From the NCBI RefSeq assembly GCF_014692505.1, contig NZ_JACNYK010000001.1:372001-436000 (forward strand): a stretch of 64,000 bases of DNA. Reading direction: 5' to 3'. Under the pieces are notes generated by a model. The model did no database searches. It saw only the letters and a list, made by a program, of their open reading frames with translations, and was not told the origin of the DNA. Below are positions 17,813 to 25,557 of the stretch, one piece after another. The translations under genes and the position numbers were made by a program. Position 1 is the first letter of the stretch. Every line of letters begins with the position of its first letter. The DNA comes from Sphingobacterium arenae (GTDB lineage Bacteria; Bacteroidota; Bacteroidia; Sphingobacteriales; Sphingobacteriaceae).

Positions 17813-17850
17813 CTTTTTTCCCGTAAAAAAGAAACAAAAAACTCGTCGCT
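17813..17850 (+). repeat. 38-base direct repeat, copy 1
   Basis: The unit begins with the hairpin CTTTTTT-CCCGT-AAAAAAG and ends in ACTCGTCGCT. The copy at 18084-18121 is identical over all 38 bases. A related hairpin without the right half is found at 22081-22104. The first arm and T-run could also act as a terminator for miaE. Confidence 0.9.
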
Positions 17851-17879
17851 TCGGATTCTTGAGAGGAATGGTTGGTGCT

Positions 17880-18226
17880 TAGGATGAATTTCTACATACC
17901 TCAACAATCCGTATGCGACCTTTAATGTTAATAGGGGGATGGTGCAATTGTATATTCCTAATTAAAGTGTCCCTATTTTTGATGTTTTGGGTTATGGACG
18001 GCACTAAGGATAGATTCCTATAAACCTCAAACTTCCGTATGTGACCCTTTATGTTAATAAGGGGATAGTACAAATGTATTTTTCTTTTTTCCCGTAAAAA
18101 AGAAACAAAAAACTCGTCGCTAAAAAACTTTTGGCATTATGGGGTAGTACAAAAATGAAATTTTTACAGTTGCCAAAGATTTTAAGGCGACATTTTATGT
18201 TAATTGAGGGTAGTACAATTTGTATA
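17880..18226 (+). repeat. Degenerate ~70-base repeat array (three copies)
   Basis: Copies lie at about 17880-17953, 18005-18079 and 18164-18226. The shared core reads ATGTTAATNRGGG followed by GTACAANTGTA-like sequence, with TACAA/TTGTA symmetry. Cores start at 17925, 18051 and 18197. A shorter piece (GGGGTAGTAC) occurs at 18141-18150. Copies diverge by many substitutions, unlike the exact 38-base repeat interspersed with them. Confidence 0.7.
18084..18121 (+). repeat. 38-base direct repeat, copy 2
   Basis: Identical to the copy at 17813-17850, 271 bases downstream start to start. Same hairpin CTTTTTT-CCCGT-AAAAAAG followed by the A-rich tract and ACTCGTCGCT. Confidence 0.9.
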
Positions 18227-18289
18227 GTCTGTTAATTTCCGTTTCTACGGTATTTAATAAACAAGAATAAAGGAATAAAAAGGATGTAG

Positions 18290-18485
18290 ACACCCACGCA
18301 CGCGGCACGCGGGCCAAAACGGCCTAGCATTTTTCCGCGGTCAGCTTTACGCCGGCTGTTCCGTTAAAAACAGCATGCTGTTTGACCGAAGGGAGTTTCA
18401 TTCTGTTTAGGAATAGACAAGGAAAGGTAGCGGAACAATGCAAGCCTTGACTTTTTGTTTCTTTTTCGTCAAGGAAAAAGAAATA
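18290..18485. repeat. Structured GC-rich intergenic element
   Basis: This segment contains several inverted repeats: GGCC/GGCC around 18313-18325, CAGC/GCTG around 18342-18358, a perfect 16-base palindrome AAACAGCATGCTGTTT at 18368-18383, and a nine-base stem TTTCTTTTT/AAAAAGAAA near 18460-18482. Composition differs from the AT-rich repeats before it. I believe similar segments recur in Sphingobacteriaceae genomes, but this cannot be tested here. Confidence 0.5.
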
Positions 18486-18525
18486 CTTCTTGATATACAT
18501 CAATGCCAACCCTAAAAACCATCCC

Positions 18526-18533
18526 TATCTTTG
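18526..18533 (+). promoter_or_regulatory. -7 promoter element TATCTTTG
   Basis: Perfect match to the Bacteroidota -7 consensus TAnnTTTG, 20 bases before ATG 18554. It rules out the upstream in-frame start at 18503, which would lie before the transcription start. No good -33 TTTG was found. Confidence 0.6.
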
Positions 18534-18553
18534 TTGTAGAAAGGAAAAAAGCT

Positions 18554-19591
18554 ATGATTGAATTAGGAATAGGCATGTTTGGGGATGTGCATATAGATCC
18601 CTCTACAGGCAAAATGCAAGCTGCGGCACAGCGTACGCAGGAGATAATAGAAGAAATTAAATTGATGGATGAGGTCGGGGTAGATTTTTTTGGAATGGGT
18701 GAACACCATCGTATCGATTATGCCGTCTCTTCCCCTGAAATTATATTAGCGGCAGCTGCTACGGTAACGAAGAATATAAAATTAGGGAGTGCAGTATCTG
18801 TAATAAGTTCGGCGGATCCGGTAAAACTATTTCAAGACTTTTCGACGGTGGATTTGTTGTCAGACGGACGTGCAGAGATCATGGCTGGTCGGGGATCTTT
18901 TATTGAGTCCTTCCCACTGTTCGGTTATGATCTGAAAGACTACGCTGAACTGTTTGAGGAAAAATTAGAGTTACTCTTACGGCTTAACAAGCAAGATACC
19001 GTTACTTGGTCGGGTAAGTTTCGGAAACCATTGATAAATCAGGAAGTATTTCCGCGTCCCGTTAAGGGTTCCTTGCCTATTTGGGTAGCTGTTGGAGGAA
19101 CTACTTCGTCTGTCATCCGGGCAGGTAAGCTGGGGCTTCCGGTCATGTTTGCGATTATAGGTGGTGCGATTGAGAACTTTAAGCCGTTGTTTGAAGTGTA
19201 TCGGCAAGCTTGGGAAGATAATGGACACGCCATGGACGACTTTCAGGTAGGGGTGCATATGCATGCCTTCTTTGGAGAGAATGGACAAGAAGTGTCCGAT
19301 CAGTACTATCCGCTTTATGCTGCACAGATGAATAGAATAGGTGCTTCAAGAGGGTGGCCGTCTTATCAACGTTCGCAATACGATTTCGGACGTTCTATTC
19401 ATGGACATCTGGTGGTAGGTGATGTAAATCAGTCAGTTGATAAAATCCTGCATGTTATCGACATGTTTGGCTTAACGCGCTTCTCCGCCCACATGGATGT
19501 AGGAAGTCCACATCATAAGGATATGATGAAAGCTATTGAGCTGTATGGTACACATATCATACCGAAGGTAAAAGAAGCATTAAAAAAGTAA
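18554..19591 (+). CDS. LLM-class (luciferase-like) flavin-dependent oxidoreductase
   Basis: A 345-residue cytosolic TIM-barrel flavoenzyme. The start MIELGIGMFGDVHIDP and the segments FFGMGEHHRIDYAVSSPEIILAA, IKLGSAVSVISSADPVKLFQDFSTVDLLSDGRAEIMAGRGS are hallmark parts of the FMN-dependent bacterial-luciferase-like family. Substrate unknown; relatives are often annotated as monooxygenases or reductases. It has its own -7 element and ends at a strong bidirectional terminator, so it is monocistronic. Confidence 0.88.
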   Translation: MIELGIGMFGDVHIDPSTGKMQAAAQRTQEIIEEIKLMDEVGVDFFGMGEHHRIDYAVSSPEIILAAAATVTKNIKLGSAVSVISSADPVKLFQDFSTVDLLSDGRAEIMAGRGSFIESFPLFGYDLKDYAELFEEKLELLLRLNKQDTVTWSGKFRKPLINQEVFPRPVKGSLPIWVAVGGTTSSVIRAGKLGLPVMFAIIGGAIENFKPLFEVYRQAWEDNGHAMDDFQVGVHMHAFFGENGQEVSDQYYPLYAAQMNRIGASRGWPSYQRSQYDFGRSIHGHLVVGDVNQSVDKILHVIDMFGLTRFSAHMDVGSPHHKDMMKAIELYGTHIIPKVKEALKK

Positions 19592-19600
19592 AAACATGAC

Positions 19601-19648
19601 ATCATGGCGATGCGCGGTCTCACTGACCAAGTATCGCCGTGATTTTTT
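19601..19648. terminator. Bidirectional intrinsic terminator
   Basis: An 11-base stem ATCATGGCGAT / ATCGCCGTGAT (one G-T wobble) surrounds a loop that contains a nested GGTC/GACC stem. A T-run follows on the + strand and A-runs precede it, giving a T-run for the - strand. It sits between the convergent flavin oxidoreductase and symporter genes. Confidence 0.8.
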
Positions 19649-19654
19649 AAAAGA

Positions 19655-20833
19655 TTAGCTATTATCGGATGCAGTCGGGTTTTTATAAACGACATCGAGA
19701 ATAACCGCGATTGCCCCATCCCCCGTGACATTGCAGGCCGTGCCGAAACTGTCCATGGCGATATAGAGTGAAATCATCAAAGCCTGATCTTCCAAACTAA
19801 AGCCCAACATCGAAGAAATAATACCTATGGCTGCCATAATAGCTCCCCCTGGGACTCCCGGCGCGGCAACCATGGTAACCCCGAGCATACAAATGAATCC
19901 TGCCATTTGGAAAAAATCAATCGGCATGCCTTGCAATAACATCAGCGCGACAAGGCAGGAAACGATTTTAAGCGTGCTTCCTGCTAAGTGTATAGTCGCA
20001 CAAAGTGGTATAACAAAACTGGCGACGCTCCCCTGTACCCCCGCTTTCTTAGTCTGTTCAAGTGTTACGGGGATGGTCGCGGCCGAAGATTGTGTTCCTA
20101 GCGCGGTGAAATAAGCAGGGATCATGGTCTTTAATAAACGAAAGGGATTTCTGCCTGAAATAGCACCGGCGATGATAAACTGCAATAAAAGCCAGACGAT
20201 GTGCATCAAAAAGATAACGCCGATAACTTTTAAAAACACGTTAAAAATGATGGCTATCTTTCCCGAATAGGTCATGTCCAGAAAAATACCGAATATGAAT
20301 AAGGGTAACAATGGAATAATGAGTTTCTCGATAAGGATCGAGACCACCTTTTCAAAATCCTCGGCCACATTTAATAAGCTGGATTGCTTTATCTGTGTTA
20401 AGCCTAATCCGAATAGAAATGCGAATATGAGCGCCGGCATAACGTCGAAAAAAGGAGGGAACTCCACTTGGAAAAACGGAGAAAGGCCCTTCGCGTTTTC
20501 CATCGCTGGTGCTGCTATTTGATTTTCCAACAGATTAGGGAAGATAGTGATGCTGGTCAGGTAAGATGAAAAGCCTGCTGCTAATGTCGATCCGTATGCG
20601 AGTAGCACCGTGTATAAAAGTAACCTTCCTGCCGATTGGCCCAGTTTGGCAATGGCGGGGATAATAAGACCAACTATAATAAGTGGGATTAGAAATTTTA
20701 GAAGTTCATCAAACAAGCTATTGAAAGTGGCGAAGATACGTCCGATCCATGTTGGTACAACAAGACCCAGTGCCATACCCAATACGATAGCAACGACAAC
20801 CCTGAACAGTAAGTTCCCGGCGATTTTTTTCAT
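19655..20833 (-). CDS. Dicarboxylate/amino acid:cation (Na+ or H+) symporter
   Basis: A 392-residue inner-membrane transporter of the DAACS family (GltP/DctA type), normal length. Hydrophobic segments span the whole protein. The serine-rich reentrant loop region TALGTQSSAATIPVTLEQ and the C-terminal MAAPGVPGGAIMAAIGI and MDSFGTACNVTGDGAIAVI motifs are the substrate and cation-binding signatures. It would take up glutamate, aspartate or C4-dicarboxylates. It is divergent from rlmN with only 49 bases between starts, so the two promoters overlap. Confidence 0.92.
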   Translation of the reverse strand: MKKIAGNLLFRVVVAIVLGMALGLVVPTWIGRIFATFNSLFDELLKFLIPLIIVGLIIPAIAKLGQSAGRLLLYTVLLAYGSTLAAGFSSYLTSITIFPNLLENQIAAPAMENAKGLSPFFQVEFPPFFDVMPALIFAFLFGLGLTQIKQSSLLNVAEDFEKVVSILIEKLIIPLLPLFIFGIFLDMTYSGKIAIIFNVFLKVIGVIFLMHIVWLLLQFIIAGAISGRNPFRLLKTMIPAYFTALGTQSSAATIPVTLEQTKKAGVQGSVASFVIPLCATIHLAGSTLKIVSCLVALMLLQGMPIDFFQMAGFICMLGVTMVAAPGVPGGAIMAAIGIISSMLGFSLEDQALMISLYIAMDSFGTACNVTGDGAIAVILDVVYKNPTASDNS

Positions 20834-20873
20834 GCGCTAAAATACATTTTATTTTTGCAAAAATTTATTTCCC

Positions 20874-20881
20874 TATCTTTG
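20874..20881 (+). promoter_or_regulatory. -7 promoter element TATCTTTG of rlmN
   Basis: Perfect TAnnTTTG match. Its last base is one base before the ATG at 20883, so the transcript would be leaderless or the real start slightly downstream. A weak -33 TTTG is at 20854-20857 with shortened spacing. Confidence 0.55.
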
Positions 20882-20882
20882 C

Positions 20883-21944
20883 ATGGTGGTACAGCAAAGC
20901 AAATTAATAGATATCAGAAGCTTAAGCTTGTCGGATTTAAAAGATCAGCTTACGGCAATGGGCGAGCAGGGGTTCCGGGCGAAACAGGTTTATGAATGGT
21001 TGTGGGTTAAGTCGTGTACAGATTTCGACCAGATGACAAACTTGAGTAAGGCCCTGCGAGAGACGCTGAAAAGTAACTTCGAGATACGTGCTGTTACTAT
21101 CCGTGCGTCTCAGGTGAGTTCGGACAAGACCATTAAGAGTAGCTTTACGCTGTACGACGGAAATGTGATTGAAGGTGTTCTGATTCCTACACCAGGCCGG
21201 ATGACAGCTTGTGTAAGTTCGCAGGTGGGGTGTAGTTTGACCTGTAAATTTTGTGCCACAGGGTATATGGATCGTAAGCGAAACCTGCAAGCCGATGAAA
21301 TCTACGACCAGGTTGTACTGATTGCTAATCAAGCAGAAGAAAAGTATAATCAGCCACTCACCAATATTGTCTATATGGGTATGGGTGAGCCGTTGCTTAA
21401 CTACAGCAATATGATGAAATCCATAGAGCGTATTACCGCTCCTGATGGATTAAATATGGCGGCAAAGCGTATTACCGTGTCCACTGCAGGGATTGCAAAG
21501 ATGATCAAAAAATTAGGAGATGACGAAGTTCGCTTTAATTTAGCCTTGTCTTTACACGCGGCAAATGATGAAAAGCGAAACCAGATCATGCCGATTAACG
21601 AGCAGAATTCTTTGCAAGCATTGGCCGACGCGTTAAAATATTACTACGCTAAAACGAAGAGCCCCGTAACATTTGAATACATTGTGTTCCATAACTTCAA
21701 TGACGAGCTGCAAGATGCAAAAGAACTTGCTCGGTTTTGTAAGCATGTACCGTGTAAGGTAAATATCATTGAATATAACCCGATCACATTAGCTGATTTT
21801 GTAAATGCAGAGGCGGACAAAATAGATCAATTTGCCAATTATTTGCGCAGTCAAGATATTGTGACCAACGTCCGTCGGAGCCGGGGGAAAGATATCGATG
21901 CCGCCTGTGGCCAGCTTGCCATCAAAGAAGAAACCGCAGTATAG
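20883..21944 (+). CDS. rlmN: 23S rRNA/tRNA adenine-C2 methyltransferase RlmN
   Basis: A 353-residue radical-SAM methyltransferase that makes m2A2503 in 23S rRNA and m2A37 in some tRNAs. The radical-SAM cluster motif is Cys117, Cys121, Cys124 (CSLTCKFC). The catalytic C-terminal Cys342 in DAACGQL is present. VYMGMGEPLLNY is the typical RlmN motif. Start at ATG 20883 gives normal length, though the promoter lies very close to it. Confidence 0.96.
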   Translation: MVVQQSKLIDIRSLSLSDLKDQLTAMGEQGFRAKQVYEWLWVKSCTDFDQMTNLSKALRETLKSNFEIRAVTIRASQVSSDKTIKSSFTLYDGNVIEGVLIPTPGRMTACVSSQVGCSLTCKFCATGYMDRKRNLQADEIYDQVVLIANQAEEKYNQPLTNIVYMGMGEPLLNYSNMMKSIERITAPDGLNMAAKRITVSTAGIAKMIKKLGDDEVRFNLALSLHAANDEKRNQIMPINEQNSLQALADALKYYYAKTKSPVTFEYIVFHNFNDELQDAKELARFCKHVPCKVNIIEYNPITLADFVNAEADKIDQFANYLRSQDIVTNVRRSRGKDIDAACGQLAIKEETAV

Positions 21945-22077
21945 AAGGCAAAGAATAAGAATAGAAGGCGACGAGATCTACCATGCCCTACGAAAACCTG
22001 ACAGCTGAGTCTTTGAAAACAGAAAAGCAGTTATTACGAGATGTTCTATCCCCCATGAACTCACTTTGTTCGGTTTT

Positions 22078-22122
22078 GCTTCTTTTTTCCCGTAAAAAAG
22101 AAGTAACTTCGTAGTTACCAAT
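22078..22122. terminator. Tandem hairpins before comF, possible rlmN terminator
   Basis: Two adjacent stem-loops: CTTCTTTTTT-CCCGT-AAAAAAGAAG, then GTAACT-TCGT-AGTTAC. The first shares the CCCGT loop and T/A arms with the 38-base repeats at 17.8 and 18.1 kb. The location, 10-50 bases before the comF ATG, fits the 3' end of rlmN transcription or a leader structure of comF. The rest of the 187-base rlmN-comF gap shows nothing recognisable. Confidence 0.5.
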
Positions 22123-22131
22123 TTTAACAGT

Positions 22132-22824
22132 ATGAAAATCAAATCGTATTGGGAAAGTTTCGTATCTATCTTGTTCCCGCCGTTGTGTGTTTCTTGCGAA
22201 AATGTTCTTCTGTACCAAGAGGAATTTATTTGTACAACATGCCGATTCCATTTACCTATAAACGATCACTATCTTTTCAAACAAAACGAAATCACCCAAC
22301 GTCTGTTAGGTAAAGCGCCTATCGATGCGGGCGCAGCTTACCTTTCATTTTCAAAATCCTCCTTAGTGCAAGTTATGATTCATAAATTGAAATACAGCAA
22401 GGATCACCGGGTGGGCATATATCTAGGAAATTGCTTTGGCAAGGAATTGCTTACTTCTCCATTTTATACAAACATTGATGTGGTAGTTCCCGTGCCGCTC
22501 CATCGAAAGAAACAACGTATTCGCGGCTATAATCAGAGTGAATATATTGCACAGGGAATTGCGCAGACTATGATGTTACCCGTGAATCAGGTTGATTTTA
22601 TAAGGGTAATCGATACGGAAACACAAACAAAAAAAAGCCGTATAGAACGCCATGATAATGTTGAAAAGGCTTTTTCCTGTAGGAAACCCTCCGCGTTTGA
22701 ACATAAGCATGTATTATTAGTGGACGATGTTTTCACGACCGGCGCTACCATTGCTTCTGCTATACAAACACTTGTTGAGCAGTGCCATTGTAAGGTTTCT
22801 GTGGCTGTATTAGCTATCGCGTAA
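22132..22824 (+). CDS. comF: ComF-family phosphoribosyltransferase-like protein
   Basis: A 230-residue cytosolic protein. An N-terminal double zinc-knuckle (Cys19, Cys22, Cys34, Cys37) is followed by a type-I phosphoribosyltransferase domain. VVVPVPLHRKKQRIRGYNQSEYIA and the PRPP-binding signature VLLVDDVFTTGATI are present. ComF proteins are needed for DNA uptake in naturally competent bacteria, probably in ssDNA handling after import. It converges on vanZ with only nine bases between the stop codons. Confidence 0.92.
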   Translation: MKIKSYWESFVSILFPPLCVSCENVLLYQEEFICTTCRFHLPINDHYLFKQNEITQRLLGKAPIDAGAAYLSFSKSSLVQVMIHKLKYSKDHRVGIYLGNCFGKELLTSPFYTNIDVVVPVPLHRKKQRIRGYNQSEYIAQGIAQTMMLPVNQVDFIRVIDTETQTKKSRIERHDNVEKAFSCRKPSAFEHKHVLLVDDVFTTGATIASAIQTLVEQCHCKVSVAVLAIA

Positions 22825-22833
22825 GTGGCTTTC

Positions 22834-23220
22834 TCATTGTAGGGCTCGTCTCTGATAAAACAAAATATAGCTAAAAAGTGCCATACCTATGCCAACATAG
22901 TCTGCAAAAATATCCCACCAATCCGCTTGACGTCCGGTGGATAGGTAATATTGAATAGCTTCTGTAGCAAAGGCAAAAATACTGGCGGCAAAGAAAGCGA
23001 TGATCACTGTTTTTATTTTGGATGGTGCGTCTGCACTTCGTGAGATGGAACCCCATAGCAACAGTGCCGTAAAAACAAAAAAGAAGCCGCAATGTGCCAT
23101 TTTATCAAATCCTTCAAAATAGTTAGAGCTCGGTAGATCATCGGAAGGCAACCCCACTAATAATAACATGATTACTCCCCAGATAATAGCCCAAATGTAT
23201 TTAAATATCGTTCTCCACAT
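22834..23220 (-). CDS. VanZ-like family membrane protein
   Basis: A roughly 128-residue inner-membrane protein with four hydrophobic helices. DKMAHCGFFFVFTALLLWG and the C-terminal TGRQADWWDIFADYVGIGMALF are the VanZ-like signature. I prefer ATG 23220 (MWRTIFKYIW); a TTG at 23256 gives 12 further residues. VanZ relatives are linked to glycopeptide tolerance in Gram-positives, but the role in Bacteroidota is unknown. Confidence 0.85.
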   Translation of the reverse strand: MWRTIFKYIWAIIWGVIMLLLVGLPSDDLPSSNYFEGFDKMAHCGFFFVFTALLLWGSISRSADAPSKIKTVIIAFFAASIFAFATEAIQYYLSTGRQADWWDIFADYVGIGMALFSYILFYQRRALQ

Positions 23221-23385
23221 GGGAGGTAAAAGTCGTATTAATTCAGGAGCTTTCAAAGCAATTTAGTATTAAAAAAAGCGATGAATAAACGAAATAAGTC
23301 CTATCAAATAATTTTTCATTTTTAATTTATAAAAAATAATATCGCTGATTTACAGTGTTTTATGAATTTGTTTTTGTTTTTTATA

Positions 23386-23406
23386 GTACTATGTATTGCA
23401 TAGTAC
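23386..23406. promoter_or_regulatory. PadR operator palindrome
   Basis: Perfect eight-base arms GTACTATG and CATAGTAC flank TATTG. The -33 candidate TTG (23396-23398) is inside the palindrome, so a bound repressor would block the padR promoter. The site is 28 bases before the padR start, consistent with autoregulation. Confidence 0.75.
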
Positions 23407-23427
23407 AGTATAAAACATATAACTTTG
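23396..23427 (+). promoter_or_regulatory. padR-pspC operon promoter
   Basis: The -7 element TAACTTTG (23420-23427) fits TAnnTTTG and is separated by 21 bases from a -33 TTG (23396-23398), the normal Bacteroidota spacing. It overlaps the palindrome at 23386-23406. Confidence 0.65.
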
Positions 23428-23434
23428 TATTGTT

Positions 23435-23770
23435 ATGATAGCAGAAAACACACAGACCCAGATGCGGAAAGGGATATTGGAATACTGTATCCTTTCGATC
23501 ATTTCCCGAGGGGAGATTTATGCTTCAGATATTATCGCAGAGCTAAAGAAAGCCCAACTTCTGGTGGTGGAAGGGACACTATATCCCTTACTAACGCGTC
23601 TAAAGAACAACGGGTTGTTAAGTTATACATGGAAGGAATCAAGTTCTGGCCCACCGCGCAAATATTATCAGATTACCGCGGAAGGGCAGGCCGTATTATC
23701 TCGACTGGACATCACGTGGAAGGAGCTTGTTTTCGCGGTGGAAATATCAATGCAGGGAAGAAAGGACTAA
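23435..23770 (+). CDS. PadR-family transcriptional regulator
   Basis: A 111-residue winged-helix repressor. MRKGILEYCILSIISRGEIYASDIIAELKKA followed by VVEGTLYPLLTRLKNNGLLSYTWKESSSGPPRKYYQIT is the full PadR DNA-binding domain; the family usually forms dimers through a C-terminal helix. An overlapping frame at 23425 is a shadow. It heads an operon with a PspC-domain protein and an outer-membrane protein, and a perfect palindrome over its promoter suggests it represses itself and the operon in response to an envelope signal. Confidence 0.93.
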   Translation: MIAENTQTQMRKGILEYCILSIISRGEIYASDIIAELKKAQLLVVEGTLYPLLTRLKNNGLLSYTWKESSSGPPRKYYQITAEGQAVLSRLDITWKELVFAVEISMQGRKD

Positions 23771-23802
23771 TAGAATGCATCTACATATAATTAAACAGGG
23801 TT

Positions 23803-25554
23803 ATGAATAAGACAATTATTATAAATATCAACAGTATCGTTTTCCATATTGAGGAAGATGCATACGACACATTGCGGTCTTATATGATTGATATCAAAAA
23901 GCATTTCGGGAATACGGCTGAAAGCAAAGAGATATTAGAAGATATTGAGAACCGCATCGCCGAGATGTTTAATGAACGTATCCAAACAGGTCGTAAAGAG
24001 GTCATTAATTTGGAGGATGTTCAGCAAGTCATTCAGCAGATGGGACGTGTGAGCGATTTTGAAGAAAGTGAAGGAGCAGCTGGAGGGGAAGATTTCCACC
24101 ATGAGCGGCAAGCCGGGCAGGCACCTCATATAGAATATGTCGGTAAAAAGCTAATGCGTGATCCGGATGATAAAATGGTCGGCGGTGTCTGTAGCGGTTT
24201 GGCGCATTATTTTGGTATGGAGCCTATCTGGACACGTGTTTTATTAGTTGTTTTCGTTTTACTCGGGGGATCCGGTGTGTTGGTATATATCATCCTTTGG
24301 ATTGTTATGCCTGCCGCAGAGACCCGTGCTGATAAGATGGCTATGCGCGGGGAAGCGCCGAACTTGCAAAACTTTAAAAGGTCCTTTGATGAAGAGGCGA
24401 AGAACCTTTCCGAAACTTTTTCCGGAACAGGAGAACACATCAGTCGCAGTGCACGCACGGCGGGGAATGTATTGAGCGGTTGCCTGGGACTGATTGGGAA
24501 AATGATAGCATGGATTATGCTTATATTCGCCGGCCTAAACTTATTGGGACTGTTTATCTTCTATGTATTTAATATGATGAACTTCTTTGGGTTGGAGAAT
24601 CCCATGTTTTTCCCACCATTGAAAGGATTATCGACGAATGACGGAATCATTGCGCTCACTTTTGGATTTCTGGCGATTGCCATACCATTTTTTGCGCTGT
24701 TTTTCTGGCTTACCCGCATATTATTTAAAACAGATAAACTAAACAGTTACTTATCGTTGACGATGTTTGCTGCTTGGATTGTGTCCATCGTTGGTATTAT
24801 CTATTATTGTATAGCCACCGCGCAAGATTTTCGGGAAAAGAGCACGATCAATGTGCAAAAAGATATACAGCCACAAGCAATCTACAATTTTGCAGAGAAA
24901 GATATCCGCGTGCTCGACGCCAGCGAACAAGACTCCTTACAATCTAAATTTAATGTCCAGCTGGATGGACAGGACTTGCGGAACTATCTACATCGCGATA
25001 TCAGCATCTATTTTGAAAGTATCGATTCACTGAGCCAGCCTTATATACAGTACAGTTATTCCGCTAAGGGGAGAACTTATCAGTTGGCTTCTGAACGTGC
25101 GCATAATATTGCTTATGAAGCTATCCAGGAAAGTTCGACATTCCTATTCCCCAGCCATTTTTTACTGATGAAGAATGCACTGGACAGAGATCAGCAGGTA
25201 CGGGTGACGGTTTACCTTCCAAGAGGTGCAAGGGTAAGACTTCAACGTAGTATAGAGCCTAAAGTCCGTGATATTTCGTATTGGGAATGTTTGAATAATT
25301 ACCCCGAGGAGGCACGACAACAACAAAAGTATACCGAGTGGACGATGTCGGGAGCCGGTTTAGTATGTATACAAAAGCCACAACCTACACCAAAAGAGGA
25401 AGAGGAGGAAGCTGTTGAATCTAAAATGAAGGCTTTATTAAATGAAATAAAAGATAGGAAAGATTCTGTTATCCGGATTGGAGATTCGGATGTGACAATT
25501 GAAGTAAAAGATAACAGTGTTAGAATCAATACTAAAAAGCAAGAGAAAAACTAA
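23803..25554 (+). CDS. PspC-domain envelope-stress membrane protein
   Basis: A 583-residue inner-membrane protein. The N-terminal soluble part (about 1-105) contains ILEDIENRIAEMFNERI. A PspC domain (about 115-172) has KMVGGVCSGLAHYFGMEPIWTRVLLV. Further transmembrane helices lie at about 228-255, 280-305 and 315-335, and a large C-terminal periplasmic part ends in a charged tail. PspC proteins sense envelope stress in the phage-shock response. Pairing with PadR is common in Bacteroidota. It begins 32 bases after padR. Confidence 0.88.
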   Translation: MNKTIIININSIVFHIEEDAYDTLRSYMIDIKKHFGNTAESKEILEDIENRIAEMFNERIQTGRKEVINLEDVQQVIQQMGRVSDFEESEGAAGGEDFHHERQAGQAPHIEYVGKKLMRDPDDKMVGGVCSGLAHYFGMEPIWTRVLLVVFVLLGGSGVLVYIILWIVMPAAETRADKMAMRGEAPNLQNFKRSFDEEAKNLSETFSGTGEHISRSARTAGNVLSGCLGLIGKMIAWIMLIFAGLNLLGLFIFYVFNMMNFFGLENPMFFPPLKGLSTNDGIIALTFGFLAIAIPFFALFFWLTRILFKTDKLNSYLSLTMFAAWIVSIVGIIYYCIATAQDFREKSTINVQKDIQPQAIYNFAEKDIRVLDASEQDSLQSKFNVQLDGQDLRNYLHRDISIYFESIDSLSQPYIQYSYSAKGRTYQLASERAHNIAYEAIQESSTFLFPSHFLLMKNALDRDQQVRVTVYLPRGARVRLQRSIEPKVRDISYWECLNNYPEEARQQQKYTEWTMSGAGLVCIQKPQPTPKEEEEEAVESKMKALLNEIKDRKDSVIRIGDSDVTIEVKDNSVRINTKKQEKN

Positions 25555-25557
25555 TCC

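Larger units (their letters stand above)
17807..18553. repeat. Repeat-rich intergenic region
   Basis: This 747-base gap holds no credible gene. It contains two exact copies of a 38-base unit, at least three degenerate copies of a second unit of about 70 bases, and a GC-richer, strongly self-complementary segment (18290-18485). Small open frames on the minus strand (17879-18073 and 18324-18509) are made of these repeats and are not believed to be genes. It separates the miaE end from the promoter of the luciferase-like gene. Confidence 0.8.

Noticed and set aside
17879..18073. 64-codon minus-strand frame
   Set aside because: It covers two copies of the degenerate repeat and its peptide is itself internally repeated, an effect of the DNA repeat.
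17813..18226. Possible CRISPR array
   Set aside because: Only two exact 38-base copies 271 bases apart and degenerate other units; no regular spacer length and no cas genes.
18324..18509. 61-codon minus-strand frame in the repeat-rich gap
   Set aside because: It is built from the structured repeat element; no start signal or family, so treated as repeat sequence.
17807..18553. Possible mobile element or insertion sequence
   Set aside because: No transposase fragment, no terminal inverted repeats bounding the region and no target duplication seen.
23425..23790. 121-codon + frame overlapping padR
   Set aside because: The overlapping frame at 23435 encodes a complete PadR domain; this one has none.
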